From: Nitrospirota bacterium
GTDB lineage: Bacteria; Nitrospirota; Thermodesulfovibrionia; UBA6902; DSMQ01
Assembly: GCA_016208965.1 (NCBI GenBank)
Contig: JACQXB010000048.1
Coordinates: forward strand, 1-58,536
Direction of reading: 5' to 3'
DNA length: 58,536 bases
The position numbers and the translations under genes are program-made. Position 1 is the stretch's first letter; every line of letters starts with the position of its first letter. The notes beneath the pieces were generated by a model. That model saw only the letters and a list, made by a program, of their open reading frames with translations. It was not told the origin of the DNA and made no database searches. Of this stretch, positions 8,884-18,551 are shown in pieces.

Positions 8884-9441
8884 TTATACTTCCATCAACT
8901 CTTTCTCTTTATGGGATAAAATTTCATCAACCCTTTTTATATAGGTGTCTGTTACCTTCTGTATCTCATCAATTGAGCGCTTGCCCTCATCTTCACTTAT
9001 ATGTTTTTCTTTTTCAAGCCTCTTTATTTCATCGTTACCATCCCGTCGGATATTCCTTATAGCTACCCTTGTCTCTTCACCCTTTTTATGGACATGCTTT
9101 ATGATTTGTTTTCTACGTTCTTCTGTAAGAGGTGGTATAGGGAGCCTTATAATCTTTCCGTCGTTGGAGGGCGTTAAACCGAGGTCTGATTTTTGTATAG
9201 CCTTTTCAATTCCTGGAATCAACTTCACATCCCATGGTTGTATTATAATCAGCCTGCTTTCAGGCACAGACATTGTTGCAACCTGATTAATCGGGGTAGG
9301 TGTTCCATAATAGTCAACGGTTATCCCTTCAAATATAGAGAGGGATGCACGGCCTGTCCTTATACTTGTAAGGTCTTTTTTAAAAGCCTCAACCGTCTTT
9401 TCCATCTTATCTATGATTTTCTTTTTTACCTCTGCCTGCAT
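8884..9441 (-). CDS. frr: Ribosome recycling factor
   Basis: With EF-G it splits post-termination ribosomes. At 185 residues it has the normal length. The three-helix-bundle residues FKKDLTSIRTGRAS, the beta domain VDYYGTPTPINQVA and the EERRKQIIKHVHKKGEETRVAIRNIRRD segment are diagnostic. It closes the rpsB-tsf-pyrH-frr cluster, a conserved bacterial gene order, 18 bases after pyrH. Confidence 0.98.
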   Translation of the reverse strand: MQAEVKKKIIDKMEKTVEAFKKDLTSIRTGRASLSIFEGITVDYYGTPTPINQVATMSVPESRLIIIQPWDVKLIPGIEKAIQKSDLGLTPSNDGKIIRLPIPPLTEERRKQIIKHVHKKGEETRVAIRNIRRDGNDEIKRLEKEKHISEDEGKRSIDEIQKVTDTYIKRVDEILSHKEKELMEV

Positions 9442-9459
9442 GGGAACCCCTCTTTATAT

Positions 9460-10176
9460 CTAATGTATCACTGTCCCAATTTTTTCCCCTCTTAATATCT
9501 TCTTTATATTTCCCTTCTTCCTGAGACTAAACACAATAATCGGCAGGTTGTTATCCATACATAATGAAATCGCTGTAGAGTCCATTACCTCAAGTCCCTT
9601 TTTAAGAACATCTATATATTTAATCTCGGGGAATTTCTTTGCCTTTGGGTCTTTTACAGGGTCACTGCTATAAACACCGTCTACCTTTGTTGCCTTGAGG
9701 ATAATCTCTGCGCCGATTTCCATTGCCCTGAGCGCTGCTGCGGTGTCCGTGGTAAAGTATGGATTACCTGTACCCGCAGCAAATATAACAACCCTGCCTT
9801 TCTCAAGGTGTCTAATAGCCCTCCTTCTGATATAAGATTCTGTAAGCTCTCGCATTTCTATGGCTGACTGCACCCTCGTTGCCACATTGAGACGCTCCAG
9901 TGCATTCTGAAGCGCGAGGGCGTTAAGTACAGTAGCAAGCATTCCCATATAATCAGCAGATGCCCTCTCCATGCCTTTCGCAGAAGCCTCAAGCCCCCTG
10001 AATATATTACCGCCGCCAATAACAACCGCTGTCTCAACCCCTAAAGAAGATAGTTCTTTTAGTTCTCCTGCTATTGAATCAACCACCTTTTTGTCAATTC
10101 CATAGCCCTTATCTCCCATAAATGCCTCACCACTTAATTTTAAGAGGACCCGTTTATATTTAAGATTCTTCACCAC
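9460..10176 (-). CDS. pyrH: UMP kinase
   Basis: PyrH phosphorylates UMP to UDP and belongs to the amino-acid kinase fold, unlike eukaryotic UMP/CMP kinases. [13 protein letters not shown], the [10 protein letters not shown] phosphate loop, the [15 protein letters not shown] helix and the [20 protein letters not shown] motif are present. At 238 residues it has the usual length. It begins at the base after the tsf stop, so the two are tightly coupled. Confidence 0.98.
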   Translation of the reverse strand: MVKNLKYKRVLLKLSGEAFMGDKGYGIDKKVVDSIAGELKELSSLGVETAVVIGGGNIFRGLEASAKGMERASADYMGMLATVLNALALQNALERLNVATRVQSAIEMRELTESYIRRRAIRHLEKGRVVIFAAGTGNPYFTTDTAAALRAMEIGAEIILKATKVDGVYSSDPVKDPKAKKFPEIKYIDVLKKGLEVMDSTAISLCMDNNLPIIVFSLRKKGNIKKILRGEKIGTVIH

Positions 10177-10776
10177 TTAAACCTTCTCTCCAATCTGAAA
10201 TCTTGCAAACCGCTTAATTATGATGTTCTCTCCAAGCCGTGCTACCTTCTCAGTAATTATATCATTGATTTTCTTCTTTTGTTCAGGGTCTTTTATAAAA
10301 ATTTGATCCAATAGACAGACATCAGAGTAAAACTTCTCAAGCTTTCCATCTATGATTTTTTCTGCAATATGAGGCGGCTTTCCGCTTATCTGAGATGCAT
10401 AAATCTCTTTTTCTTTATTTATTATAACGGCAGGGACATCCTCTCTCTTTACATATAAAGGAGTTGCTGCGGCAATCTGCATGGCAATATCTTTAACAAG
10501 TTGTCTGAATTCATCTGTCTTTGCAACAAAATCTGTTTCACAGTTTACCTCTACAAGCACCCCGACTTTATCCATGTGTATATAAGAGCTGACTATGCCT
10601 TCAGATGCCTCTCTGCTTGCCTTTTTAGAAGCTGTTGCAATGCCCTTTTGTCTCAGTATATCCCTTGCTTTTTCAAGGTCACCGCCTGTCTCTGTGAGTG
10701 CCTTCTTACATTCCATAAGCCCTGCGCCTGTCTGTTCCCTCAATTCTTTTACAGTAATAGAGCTAACGGGATTCAT
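10177..10776 (-). CDS. tsf: Elongation factor Ts (short form)
   Basis: EF-Ts exchanges GDP on EF-Tu. The N-terminal UBA-like [19 protein letters not shown] and the TDF motif ([14 protein letters not shown]) that contacts EF-Tu are present. At 199 residues it matches the single-core-repeat form found in many thermophiles and related lineages, not the 280-residue E. coli form. The start overlaps the rpsB stop by 4 bases (ATGA). Confidence 0.97.
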   Translation of the reverse strand: MNPVSSITVKELREQTGAGLMECKKALTETGGDLEKARDILRQKGIATASKKASREASEGIVSSYIHMDKVGVLVEVNCETDFVAKTDEFRQLVKDIAMQIAAATPLYVKREDVPAVIINKEKEIYASQISGKPPHIAEKIIDGKLEKFYSDVCLLDQIFIKDPEQKKKINDIITEKVARLGENIIIKRFARFQIGEKV

Positions 10777-11537
10777 CCGGCTGGCTCCTCCTTGCCTGTC
10801 TCATCTATTTTCTCCTGTATAGCCTCTTTCTCAGCGGCTTCTGTAAGGGTTTTCTCAAAAATACTCCTGCCCTCAAGAATTGCATCAGCTATTTTAGAGG
10901 TTGTAAGTTTTATTGACCTTATTGCATCATCATTACCCGGGATGGGATAATCCGCTTCGTCAGGGTCGCAGTTAGTGTCAACAACAGCGATTACAGGAAT
11001 TGAAAGCTTCTTTGCTTCAGCAACCGCAATCATTTCTTTTTTAGTGTCCACAATGAAAACCGCACATGGTAGAGTGGTCATCTCCTTTACACCACCAAGA
11101 TTTCTTTGAAGTCGCATCCTCTCGGTTTCAAGTTTTGCCACCTCTTTTTTGGGGAGAAGATTGTAGGTGCCATCTTCCTTCATTTTCTCAATCTTCTTTA
11201 ATTTTTCTACACTGAGCCTGACTGTCCTGAAGTTTGTAAGGGTGCCGCCAAGCCACCGCTGGTTTACATAGTAAGAAAGTGCCCTTTGCGCCTCTTCTGC
11301 AATAACATCCTGAGCCTGCTTTTTGGTACCAACAAAAAGCAGGGATTCGCCTTTACTGCTTAGATTTTTTGTAAAATTGTAGGCATTCTCTAACAATTTA
11401 ACGGTTTTCTGAAGGTCAATAATGTGGATACCATTACGCTCTCCAAAAATAAATTTCTTCATCTTTGGATTCCACCGCTTTACCTGATGTCCAAAGTGAA
11501 CACCTGCCTCTAAAAGCTCTTTCATTATTATTGCCAT
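10773..11537 (-). CDS. rpsB: Small-subunit ribosomal protein S2
   Basis: A 254-residue 30S protein. [41 protein letters not shown] and [11 protein letters not shown] are diagnostic; the last 25 residues are an acidic, Ala/Glu-rich tail of the kind that varies between species. It leads the rpsB-tsf-pyrH-frr operon. The leader contains a perfect palindrome (11573-11594) and a separate hairpin near 11,648-11,665. S2 leaders often carry autoregulatory structures, but no known type is recognisable here. Confidence 0.98.
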   Translation of the reverse strand: MAIIMKELLEAGVHFGHQVKRWNPKMKKFIFGERNGIHIIDLQKTVKLLENAYNFTKNLSSKGESLLFVGTKKQAQDVIAEEAQRALSYYVNQRWLGGTLTNFRTVRLSVEKLKKIEKMKEDGTYNLLPKKEVAKLETERMRLQRNLGGVKEMTTLPCAVFIVDTKKEMIAVAEAKKLSIPVIAVVDTNCDPDEADYPIPGNDDAIRSIKLTTSKIADAILEGRSIFEKTLTEAAEKEAIQEKIDETGKEEPAG

Positions 11538-11572
11538 AAATTCTCCCTTTGGTTGCGAAATGCAACTCCTTA

Positions 11573-11594
11573 GTATGTACCATATGGTACATAC
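11573..11594. repeat. Perfect 22-bp palindrome in the rpsB leader
   Basis: GTATGTACCAT followed directly by its complement ATGGTACATAC. The core TGTACCA-NN-TGGTACA also occurs at 2764-2780, inside the cobC remnant. It is either a dispersed palindromic unit or a protein-binding site. Confidence 0.7.
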
Positions 11595-11680
11595 CTTAGT
11601 TATTTCCTCCGCCCTTTCTTTCTACATCCCGACAATATCGGAACACTCATAGAAAGAGTGTTGGATGGGCGTGTGGTTTT

Positions 11681-11757
<77 letters not shown>

Positions 11758-11820
11758 ATTTTTATAATTTACTGTAACCCCCATAAAAAGTCAAGGCAAC
11801 CCCTGCCTGCTTGAATACAT

Positions 11821-12165
11821 CTATTTGCTTAGTTTTTTAATTATTCCTTTAAGTTCTCCAAGTTCAGAGGACTTTACAATATATGCCTCAGATGCCCAGA
11901 CTGAGAAATCATCCCTGTAATCATAAGCGGTTGACATAATAATAGGAATCTCTGGACGCTTTTCCTTCATCCTCCTTAAAAGTGTTATACCATCAATGTC
12001 AGGCATGAGGATATCCAACGTTACAATATCAGGACATTCCTTCTCAAACAAAACTATTGCCTCTTCCCCTGTACCTGCAATAACAACCTGATACCCCTCT
12101 TCTTCTAACTCTTCCTTATAAAGTCTCTGTATATGCATATCATCATCAACAACGAGTATCTTCAT
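11821..12165 (-). CDS. Single-domain CheY-like response regulator
   Basis: A receiver domain alone (114 residues). The acidic pocket is Asp7-Asp8-Asp9, the phospho-acceptor Asp51 sits in TLDILMPDIDG, and the conserved switch residues are in MSTAY and YIVKSS. No output domain is attached. It is encoded 99 bases downstream of the large histidine kinase and is the natural phosphorylation partner. The output is unknown and may be another protein of a phosphorelay. Confidence 0.9.
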   Translation of the reverse strand: MKILVVDDDMHIQRLYKEELEEEGYQVVIAGTGEEAIVLFEKECPDIVTLDILMPDIDGITLLRRMKEKRPEIPIIMSTAYDYRDDFSVWASEAYIVKSSELGELKGIIKKLSK

Positions 12166-12264
12166 GGTTTCCTCCTTTTCTCAGTGACAGTGATTAGTGT
12201 CAGTGTCAGAGAACATTGCAAATTAATCTTTACTGACACTGAAAACTGACACTTACACTATTTT

Positions 12265-15200
12265 TTATGTTTCTTCTAACGGCAGATAAATTTTAAATGT
12301 TGTTCCACCTTGTCTTGTTATTGTGCCTTTCTTATCCGTATCTCTTTCCCCTGCCCATACACTTTCAACAACAATCCGCCCTTTATTATCTTCAATAGTT
12401 CTGTGAGTTATTGCAAGCCCAAGCCCTGTGCCATATTGCCTTCTTGTAAAAAATGGCTTAAAGATATCTTTAATGTCCTCCTCTTTAATGCCACAGCCTG
12501 TATCCGAGATTTCTATCAGTGCTTCCTTGTCTTCCTGTTTCGTCTTTATAGAAATTGTTCCGTGGTCTGTTGATTGATTGGCATTAGTAATAACATTTAA
12601 TATTGCCTCCCTTAGCCTGTCAGAATCTACGGTTGTCACTAAAGTAGTCTCTGAGAGATCTTTAACTATCCTATTTCCTTTCTCTAATACCTCTGGTGTA
12701 ATAAAATTTATTGTGCTATCAACTACCTCATTTATATCAATAGTGTGTTTTGTTGTCTTTGCTGCCATCACAAATCCCAATCTGAGAATATCCTTTAATA
12801 TTCCCTCAAGCCTTCTGGCCTCTGTAACAATAATGCCTGCATACCCTTGGAGCTCCCCATCTAATCTCTTCTCAAGCCTTCGTGCAAACCCACCTATTGA
12901 GACAAGGGGGTTTCTTATCTCATGCGCTACCCTTGATGCCATCTCCCCAAGCGCAGCCATTTTTTCAGCTGTCACAACTCGCTCTCTTAAGGCATGAAGT
13001 TCTGTTATATCACGAGAGATGTGAACAGTTCCTATAAAATTCCCTGTAGAATCAAAAATCGGTGAGGATGAGACAACAAATATGCCTCCAAGGAATGAGT
13101 CCTCAATCTCTTCAATATGTGATTTCCCTGTAATCATGGTCTTATGATGAGGGCAATTCTCCAATGGCTCGTTTTTCCCGTGGAATACCTCATAACACTT
13201 CCTTCCAATAATTTCTTCTTTAGGCTTCCCGAGCCTTACTATAACTGCATCATTTACATGCCTTATATTGAAATCCCTGTCAGTAAAGTAAAGCATATCA
13301 GATATTGATGTAAAAACATTCTGAAGCTCTGACTGTGCAAGGCTTACCTCTTCAAATAAGCGGGCATTCTCTATGGCGCCAGCTATCTGGGTTGTAAATC
13401 CCATGAGGAACTGCAGGTCTTCATCTTTTATCTCTCTTTTATTAAAAAAATTATCAACCCATATAAGCCCAATTGCCTTATCCTTGGCAATAAGGGGAAC
13501 AAGACCAAATGCCTCTGTTCTAAGTTGTTGTATTAAAACAGGCTCTACCCGAGGTTCTCTTTTAACATCAGGAACATTGATAGGCTTTTTCTCTCTGACG
13601 CATTGAGACAGGATACAGTCTTTTCTGAGGTCTATGGTTAAGTTCCTGCTTACCTTATCTAAGTAAGAGTCCACAATAAGGGATCCATTCTCTACCTCTC
13701 CCATGATGGTCTCCAGGCTTTTGTCAGCTAAGGAATGCCAGATCCTGCCTGCCTCTTCATAACTTGCAGGCCCTACACCTATTGCTCCATTGAGTTTGCT
13801 TGCTGATTCATCTACAAGGAAAAGAATTGCCCTGTTAAACCCAAGCCCGTTACCCATTGTAATCACGGTAAGGACCATTCTTAGTAACCTGTCAAGGTCT
13901 AAGGTGCTCCTTATAACAGAATTTATGAAAAACAATCTTGACAATTCCTCATTCCTTCTTATTAATTCTTTTTCAATCCTTTTTCTCTCTGAGATGTCCC
14001 TTGAGATTCCACTTATACCTGTTACATTGCCTGATGAATCAAGTATCGGAGATAATGTAAGGCTTATCTCTATAAGGCTTCCATCTTTTGTCTGCCTTTT
14101 TGTTTCAAGGTGCCTTATTGTTTCTTTCTGTTTTATCCCTTCTATCATTTTCTTTTCATCCTCTCTTAGAAACTGAGGGACCATCGGAAGAAACTTCCCT
14201 ATAACCTCCTCTTCAGTGTAGCCATAAATCTTCTCAGCCCCTTTATTCCATGAGGTAATGAGTCCTTCTGTATCAGATGCAATAATGGCATCAGCAGAAT
14301 TTTCTATAATACTTTCAAGATAATCTTTCATCTGTGTGACTTCCCAGTAAAGCTGACGAATCTTCCTTTCCTTTTCTACCTCAGCCATATAAAGTCTTGC
14401 ATTCTCAATTGCAATGGCAGAGGCAGAGGCAAAGGTGGTAAGGAGTTTAAGGTCGTCCTCAGTAAATGGGGTTATCCCTGTTACATCTTTTTTATCATAG
14501 AGCCCCAATGTCCCGATTATACGTTCACCAATCTTAAGAGGGACACAGAGGACAGAGGTTGCCTTTATCACAGGCACACGTAGATTCTCGGGCACCTTAG
14601 ATACATCATCTACTAATAATGGTTCCCCTGTTTGAGCTACATATCCTGCTATCCCCTCCCCTAATCTTAGAATCATTGCCTCTTTGATTTCCTCGGGTAA
14701 ACCATAAGATGTCTTTATCCTGACCTCGCCTTCTTCAATAAGCCTCAGTATGCAGCCCCTTGCGTTAAAGAGTTTTGATACTTCTTCACATATATATGGA
14801 AGGAGGGTATTAATACTTAAGATTGATGCTATGGCTTTGGTGACTTCATGTATTGCCTTTAATCCATCAAACCGTATCTTGGCATTTCTGTAAAGTTCGG
14901 CATTTCTTATTGCAGAACTTATGTTATGTGAGATTATTATAAGGAGGGCAATTTCATCCTGACTGTAAATATAAGGCTCCTGTGTCTGAAGTGTTATAAC
15001 CCCCACTGCCTTGCTACCTCTTAAAATAGGGACTGCAAGCATTGAGAGAAAATCCGTTGCCCCTGTAATGGAGATGTCCTTGAATCGTGGCTCTTTCCTT
15101 ATGTCTTCCACTGCAAGGGGTTTAAGTTCTTTAGCTACCCATCCCACGACCCCTTCTCCAACCGGAAAACAGGCTATGCCCACAGAATCCTGCTTAAGAC

Positions 15201-15414
15201 CCTTTGTTGCTTCAATGCATATTATGTTTTTTTCAGGCTTTATAAGATAAATAGAACATACATCTTTTTTTAATGTATCTGCTATGATCTGGGTAATTTT
15301 ATCGAGGATCTCTTTAAGCTCAAGTGTTGAATTGGCTACGCGGGCAACACTTGTTAATATCTCTGCCTCTAAGACTTTGTAATGATATTCTTTCTGCTCA
15401 ATGGTTTTAGCCAT
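12265..15414 (-). CDS. Soluble multi-sensor histidine kinase (GAF-GAF-PAS-GAF-PAS-HisKA-HATPase)
   Basis: A 1049-residue protein with no membrane segment. Two GAF domains occupy about 15-350, a PAS domain with PAC (SWNKGAEKIYGYTEEE, GISRDISERKRIE) about 365-480, a third GAF about 485-690 and a second PAS about 700-810. A HisKA domain with His831 in RVAHEIRNPLVS follows, then a HATPase (NVITNANQ, DTGCGIKEED, GTGLGLAI) to the end. The second PAS carries YEVFHGKNEPLENCPHHKTM, a Cys/His cluster of the sort sometimes seen in metal- or redox-sensing PAS modules. It starts 18 bases after glgA, so it may be co-transcribed with galT-glgA. Confidence 0.93.
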   Translation of the reverse strand: MAKTIEQKEYHYKVLEAEILTSVARVANSTLELKEILDKITQIIADTLKKDVCSIYLIKPEKNIICIEATKGLKQDSVGIACFPVGEGVVGWVAKELKPLAVEDIRKEPRFKDISITGATDFLSMLAVPILRGSKAVGVITLQTQEPYIYSQDEIALLIIISHNISSAIRNAELYRNAKIRFDGLKAIHEVTKAIASILSINTLLPYICEEVSKLFNARGCILRLIEEGEVRIKTSYGLPEEIKEAMILRLGEGIAGYVAQTGEPLLVDDVSKVPENLRVPVIKATSVLCVPLKIGERIIGTLGLYDKKDVTGITPFTEDDLKLLTTFASASAIAIENARLYMAEVEKERKIRQLYWEVTQMKDYLESIIENSADAIIASDTEGLITSWNKGAEKIYGYTEEEVIGKFLPMVPQFLREDEKKMIEGIKQKETIRHLETKRQTKDGSLIEISLTLSPILDSSGNVTGISGISRDISERKRIEKELIRRNEELSRLFFINSVIRSTLDLDRLLRMVLTVITMGNGLGFNRAILFLVDESASKLNGAIGVGPASYEEAGRIWHSLADKSLETIMGEVENGSLIVDSYLDKVSRNLTIDLRKDCILSQCVREKKPINVPDVKREPRVEPVLIQQLRTEAFGLVPLIAKDKAIGLIWVDNFFNKREIKDEDLQFLMGFTTQIAGAIENARLFEEVSLAQSELQNVFTSISDMLYFTDRDFNIRHVNDAVIVRLGKPKEEIIGRKCYEVFHGKNEPLENCPHHKTMITGKSHIEEIEDSFLGGIFVVSSSPIFDSTGNFIGTVHISRDITELHALRERVVTAEKMAALGEMASRVAHEIRNPLVSIGGFARRLEKRLDGELQGYAGIIVTEARRLEGILKDILRLGFVMAAKTTKHTIDINEVVDSTINFITPEVLEKGNRIVKDLSETTLVTTVDSDRLREAILNVITNANQSTDHGTISIKTKQEDKEALIEISDTGCGIKEEDIKDIFKPFFTRRQYGTGLGLAITHRTIEDNKGRIVVESVWAGERDTDKKGTITRQGGTTFKIYLPLEET

Positions 15415-15432
15415 AAGTTTATTCCGCTGCCT

Positions 15433-16890
15433 TTATGAGTCTCTCTTTGATATTACCTTTTTATAAAGAGAGAGATATTGCCTTGCTGATTGCCGCCATG
15501 AGAAATCCTCTGACATGGCATTTTTACGGATCCTTGACCACTGTTTTTTATCACTGAATAGCTCCTTTGCCTTTTTAACTGACCTGAGGAGATCATCTTC
15601 TGAGTACTTATCAAATAAAAAACCTGTGCCTGTGCCTTCAGATGGGTCATATTGTGTGATTGTGTCAGCAATGCCACCGGTTCTTCTTGCAATAGGTATC
15701 GTACCATAACGTAAGGCAATAAGCTGTCCAAGACCACATGGCTCATATTTTGATGGCATTAGAAACACATCAGAGCCCGCGTAAATCTTATGAGCAAGGG
15801 CATTATCAAAGCCAATAGTAACAGAAAGTTGCCCACTATATTTTTTCTGGAGGTCTAATAATATCCTGTGAAAGGGTTCATCGCCTTTCCCAAGGATAAC
15901 TACCTGTGCCCCGAGTTTAATAATCCCATCCATTGCCTGTGCTGTAATGTCAAGGCCTTTTTGTGCTGAAAGACGCGAGACCATTCCTATGAGGAGGGCA
16001 TTGTCTTGAGTAAGGCCGCAAGTCTTCTGCAGGGCTTTTTTACAAGTAGATTTGCCTGCTAAATTTTTTATGCTATAGGGAGCAGGGATGAGACTATCTT
16101 TCCGGGTGTTCCATTCATTGTAGTCAATGCCATTTATAATCCCATAGAGGTCATTTATCCTTTTCCTTAATACACCATCAAGTCCAAAACCATATTCCTC
16201 GGTTAGGATTTCTTTAGCATAGTTGTTACTTACTGTGGTTATGACATCTGCAAATAAAATACCACCCTTTAGGAAATTTATCTTGCCGTAGAACTCTAAT
16301 GCATCCATATTGAAGAATTCCCGTCCAAGCCCTGTAACTAACATATCAGAAGATGGGAATAACCCCTGATAACCAAGGTTATGAATTGTTATAATGCTTA
16401 TGGTTTCTGGAAAGTCGTCTCTGTAGATGGTTTTTAGATATACAGGAATAAGCCCTGACTGCCAGTCATTACAGTGTATTACATCAAAATTGAGCTTTAG
16501 CACTTTTAATGCCTCAAGCACCCCCCTACAAAAAAAAGTAAAACGGTAGATATTGTCAGAGAAGTCGCCTTTAGGGGTTCCATATAACTCATCTCTATCA
16601 TAGAATTTATCGTTTTCTATAAAGTATGCAGTAGCCCCTTTGGGTGTTTTGCCTTTCCATAAGACCCCTTTTTTATATTTATCACCAAAGGGGATGGTTA
16701 TTTTCTTATCAAGGCACTTGATACCTAAGGCTTTAGCATTATTTTTAATCTTCCTGTAAAGCGGCAGGAATATAGATGCGTCTACCTCCATCTTTTTATA
16801 CTCATCAACAATCGCTCCAGCAACATCTGCAAGCCCGCCTGTTTTTATAAATGGCACAGCCTCGGGTGTGACAATAAGTACTTTCATCAC
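15433..16890 (-). CDS. glgA: Glycogen synthase (GT5)
   Basis: GlgA elongates alpha-1,4-glucan from ADP-glucose. The N-terminal PFIKTGGLADVAG motif binds the sugar nucleotide, HNLGYQGLFP and the C-terminal PSKYEPCGLGQLIALRYGTIPI box are typical, and 485 residues is the usual length. It sits between galT (13 bases upstream) and the histidine kinase, so storage-carbohydrate metabolism and a signalling pair share a transcript. Confidence 0.96.
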   Translation of the reverse strand: MMKVLIVTPEAVPFIKTGGLADVAGAIVDEYKKMEVDASIFLPLYRKIKNNAKALGIKCLDKKITIPFGDKYKKGVLWKGKTPKGATAYFIENDKFYDRDELYGTPKGDFSDNIYRFTFFCRGVLEALKVLKLNFDVIHCNDWQSGLIPVYLKTIYRDDFPETISIITIHNLGYQGLFPSSDMLVTGLGREFFNMDALEFYGKINFLKGGILFADVITTVSNNYAKEILTEEYGFGLDGVLRKRINDLYGIINGIDYNEWNTRKDSLIPAPYSIKNLAGKSTCKKALQKTCGLTQDNALLIGMVSRLSAQKGLDITAQAMDGIIKLGAQVVILGKGDEPFHRILLDLQKKYSGQLSVTIGFDNALAHKIYAGSDVFLMPSKYEPCGLGQLIALRYGTIPIARRTGGIADTITQYDPSEGTGTGFLFDKYSEDDLLRSVKKAKELFSDKKQWSRIRKNAMSEDFSWRQSARQYLSLYKKVISKRDS

Positions 16891-16903
16891 TATTTTCCTC
16901 TAC

Positions 16904-17896
16904 CTATATTTTCGCTTCCCTCATAAATTTTGCTGCCTCTTCTGGTGGTGTTGGATTGATATAAAAACCCGAGCCCCATTCAAAGCCCGCTATCTTTGTA
17001 AGTTTTGGCATTATCTCAATGTGCCAGTGATAATATTCATTTGCCTCATCATGAAATGGTGAAATGTGCAGCATCATGTTATAAGGCGGTCTGTCGAGGA
17101 CTTTATCTATCTGTTTTATTGTGCGCTGCAGGATTTCAGCCAGCATGGGGAAATTTCCATCAGGCTGGAAAGCAGATTGATGCTTTTTAGGCAGTATCCA
17201 TGTCTCAAACGGAGACCTGGGGGCAAAGGGTGAAAGGGATATATAATCTTTGTTTTCAGAGATTGCCCGTACACTGCTTTTCATCTCCTGACGTATTATA
17301 TCGCAGAATATACAGCGCTCTTTTAGTTCATAATACTTCTTTGCACCTTCAATTTCCTCTACTACCTGTTTTGGGACTATAGGGAGGGCTATTAGCTGTG
17401 AGTGTGTATGTTCAAGGGATGCGCCTGCAAGATCACCTTCATTTTTAAAGACAACCACGTACTTGAATCGTAAATCCTTTTTAAGGTCCAGTATCCTGTA
17501 ATAGTATGCCCAGAGCACATCTTCTACGGATTTTAATGATATTGAGGTTAATGCGGCTTCATGGTCGGGGCTTTCTATTATTACCTCATGTGCGCCAATG
17601 CCGTTTATTTTATCATAAATACCTTCTGCAACCTTATCCACATTCCCCTCTATACGTAGGGCGGGGAATTTATTTGGCACAACCCTGAGTGTCCACCCTG
17701 GCGTATTAGGAGGGCTTTTATCAGGACGAAAGGCTAAAATCTCAGGAGGTGTGGTATGTTCATGCCCTTTGCAAAAAGCACAAAACCCTCCTTTCTTAGG
17801 CGATACACCAATGCTGTATTCTGCAGGTCTTTTACCTCTTTCAATGGATATTATGACCCATCTGCCTACAATAGGGTCCTTTCTTAACTCAGGCAT
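16904..17896 (-). CDS. galT: Galactose-1-phosphate uridylyltransferase (GalT) family
   Basis: A HIT-superfamily nucleotidyltransferase of 330 residues, starting MPELRKDPIVGRWVII. The zinc ligands CAFCKGHE and the active-site LEHTHSQLIALP histidines are present. GalT swaps UMP between UDP-glucose and hexose 1-phosphate. Members with this HTHSQ version and a glgA neighbour could instead act on ADP-sugars (ADP-glucose phosphorylase-like). The sequence alone does not settle the choice. It is the first gene of the galT-glgA-kinase-regulator run. Confidence 0.85.
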   Translation of the reverse strand: MPELRKDPIVGRWVIISIERGKRPAEYSIGVSPKKGGFCAFCKGHEHTTPPEILAFRPDKSPPNTPGWTLRVVPNKFPALRIEGNVDKVAEGIYDKINGIGAHEVIIESPDHEAALTSISLKSVEDVLWAYYYRILDLKKDLRFKYVVVFKNEGDLAGASLEHTHSQLIALPIVPKQVVEEIEGAKKYYELKERCIFCDIIRQEMKSSVRAISENKDYISLSPFAPRSPFETWILPKKHQSAFQPDGNFPMLAEILQRTIKQIDKVLDRPPYNMMLHISPFHDEANEYYHWHIEIMPKLTKIAGFEWGSGFYINPTPPEEAAKFMREAKI

Positions 17897-17916
17897 TAAT
17901 ACCTCCCTATAAATAT

Positions 17917-17965
17917 CGTTAACCGTTATACGTTAATCGTTATTGGTATCAACTAATAACCAATA
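17917..17965. repeat. Heptad-periodic spacer upstream of galT
   Basis: The stretch divides exactly into CGTTAAC, CGTTATA, CGTTAAT, CGTTATT, GGTATCA, ACTAATA, ACCAATA. GTTATTGG and CCAATAAC form short complementary arms. It lies 20 bases upstream of the galT start, where a promoter would be expected. Confidence 0.8.
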
Positions 17966-17988
17966 ACAGCTTTATTAAGTTTTCAATA

Positions 17989-18143
17989 CCCCACAGTCTC
18001 TGCTGTGGGGTTTCCTTGTTTCTGTATGTCTGTCATTGTCCGGCTTGACCGGACAATCCAGTCTCTCTGGATTCCCCGATCAAGTCGGGGAATGACAATA
18101 CTTTTTGTGTATTTTTGGATACCCCGCCGTCTCTGCGGCGGGG
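17989..18143. repeat. Pair of REP-like palindromes beside a RAYT remnant
   Basis: CCCCACAG-TCTCTG-CTGTGGGG (17989-18010) and CCCCGCCG-TCTCTG-CGGCGGGG (18122-18143) share 8-bp stems and an identical TCTCTG loop; both are preceded by TA. Between them lies a composite of GTCCGG and TTCCCCGA inverted repeats ending at about 18,105. Such REP pairs are the known targets of REP-associated tyrosine transposases, and one (broken) lies 75 bases away. Nothing in the rest of 17,966-18,216 looks coding. Confidence 0.75.
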
Positions 18144-18216
18144 AAGTCATTTTAATTTAGTATTATACCATTGAGGCTCTTGCAAAAGTCATAAAATGAA
18201 GTAATTTTTTTAGGGA

Positions 18217-18505
18217 TTAAGGCTCTCCTTTGTGCCTTTTATTGAACGTCTGAGTGTAAAACCCGTTTAACTGCCTCATTCCTTTTGAAAAATTCCCGTC
18301 CGGGGTCTCTATTACAAAGTGATAGTGATTGTTCATAAGGCAATAAGCATTACATAACCAGTTATACCTTTTTGTTACCTTATGAAGCGTATCGAGGAAA
18401 ATATTGCGGTCGGTGTCGTCTTTAAAGATGTTCTTTCTCTCATTAGCCTCTTGAAGTGACATGATATAATGCCCCATCATATTTGATTCTTAACGGTCTC
18501 GTCAT
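18217..18505 (-). pseudogene. REP-associated tyrosine transposase (RAYT, Y1_Tnp), frameshifted and truncated
   Basis: The original start is the ATG at 18505, giving MTRPLRIKYDGALYHVTSRG. This is the standard RAYT N terminus with the first HUH-like element. A single extra T (plus-strand A at 18445) shifts the frame. The next frame continues NERKNIFKDDTDRN and includes the catalytic MNNHYHFVIETP HUH motif and GMRQLNGFYTQTFNKRH, then stops. The usual FQGRYKA catalytic-tyrosine half is missing. It is inactive as it stands. The nearby REP pair is probably its relic substrate. Confidence 0.85.
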
Positions 18506-18551
18506 GCAATATAATATACATATTTAAAGCAGATATAGCAAGATTAAAGAC

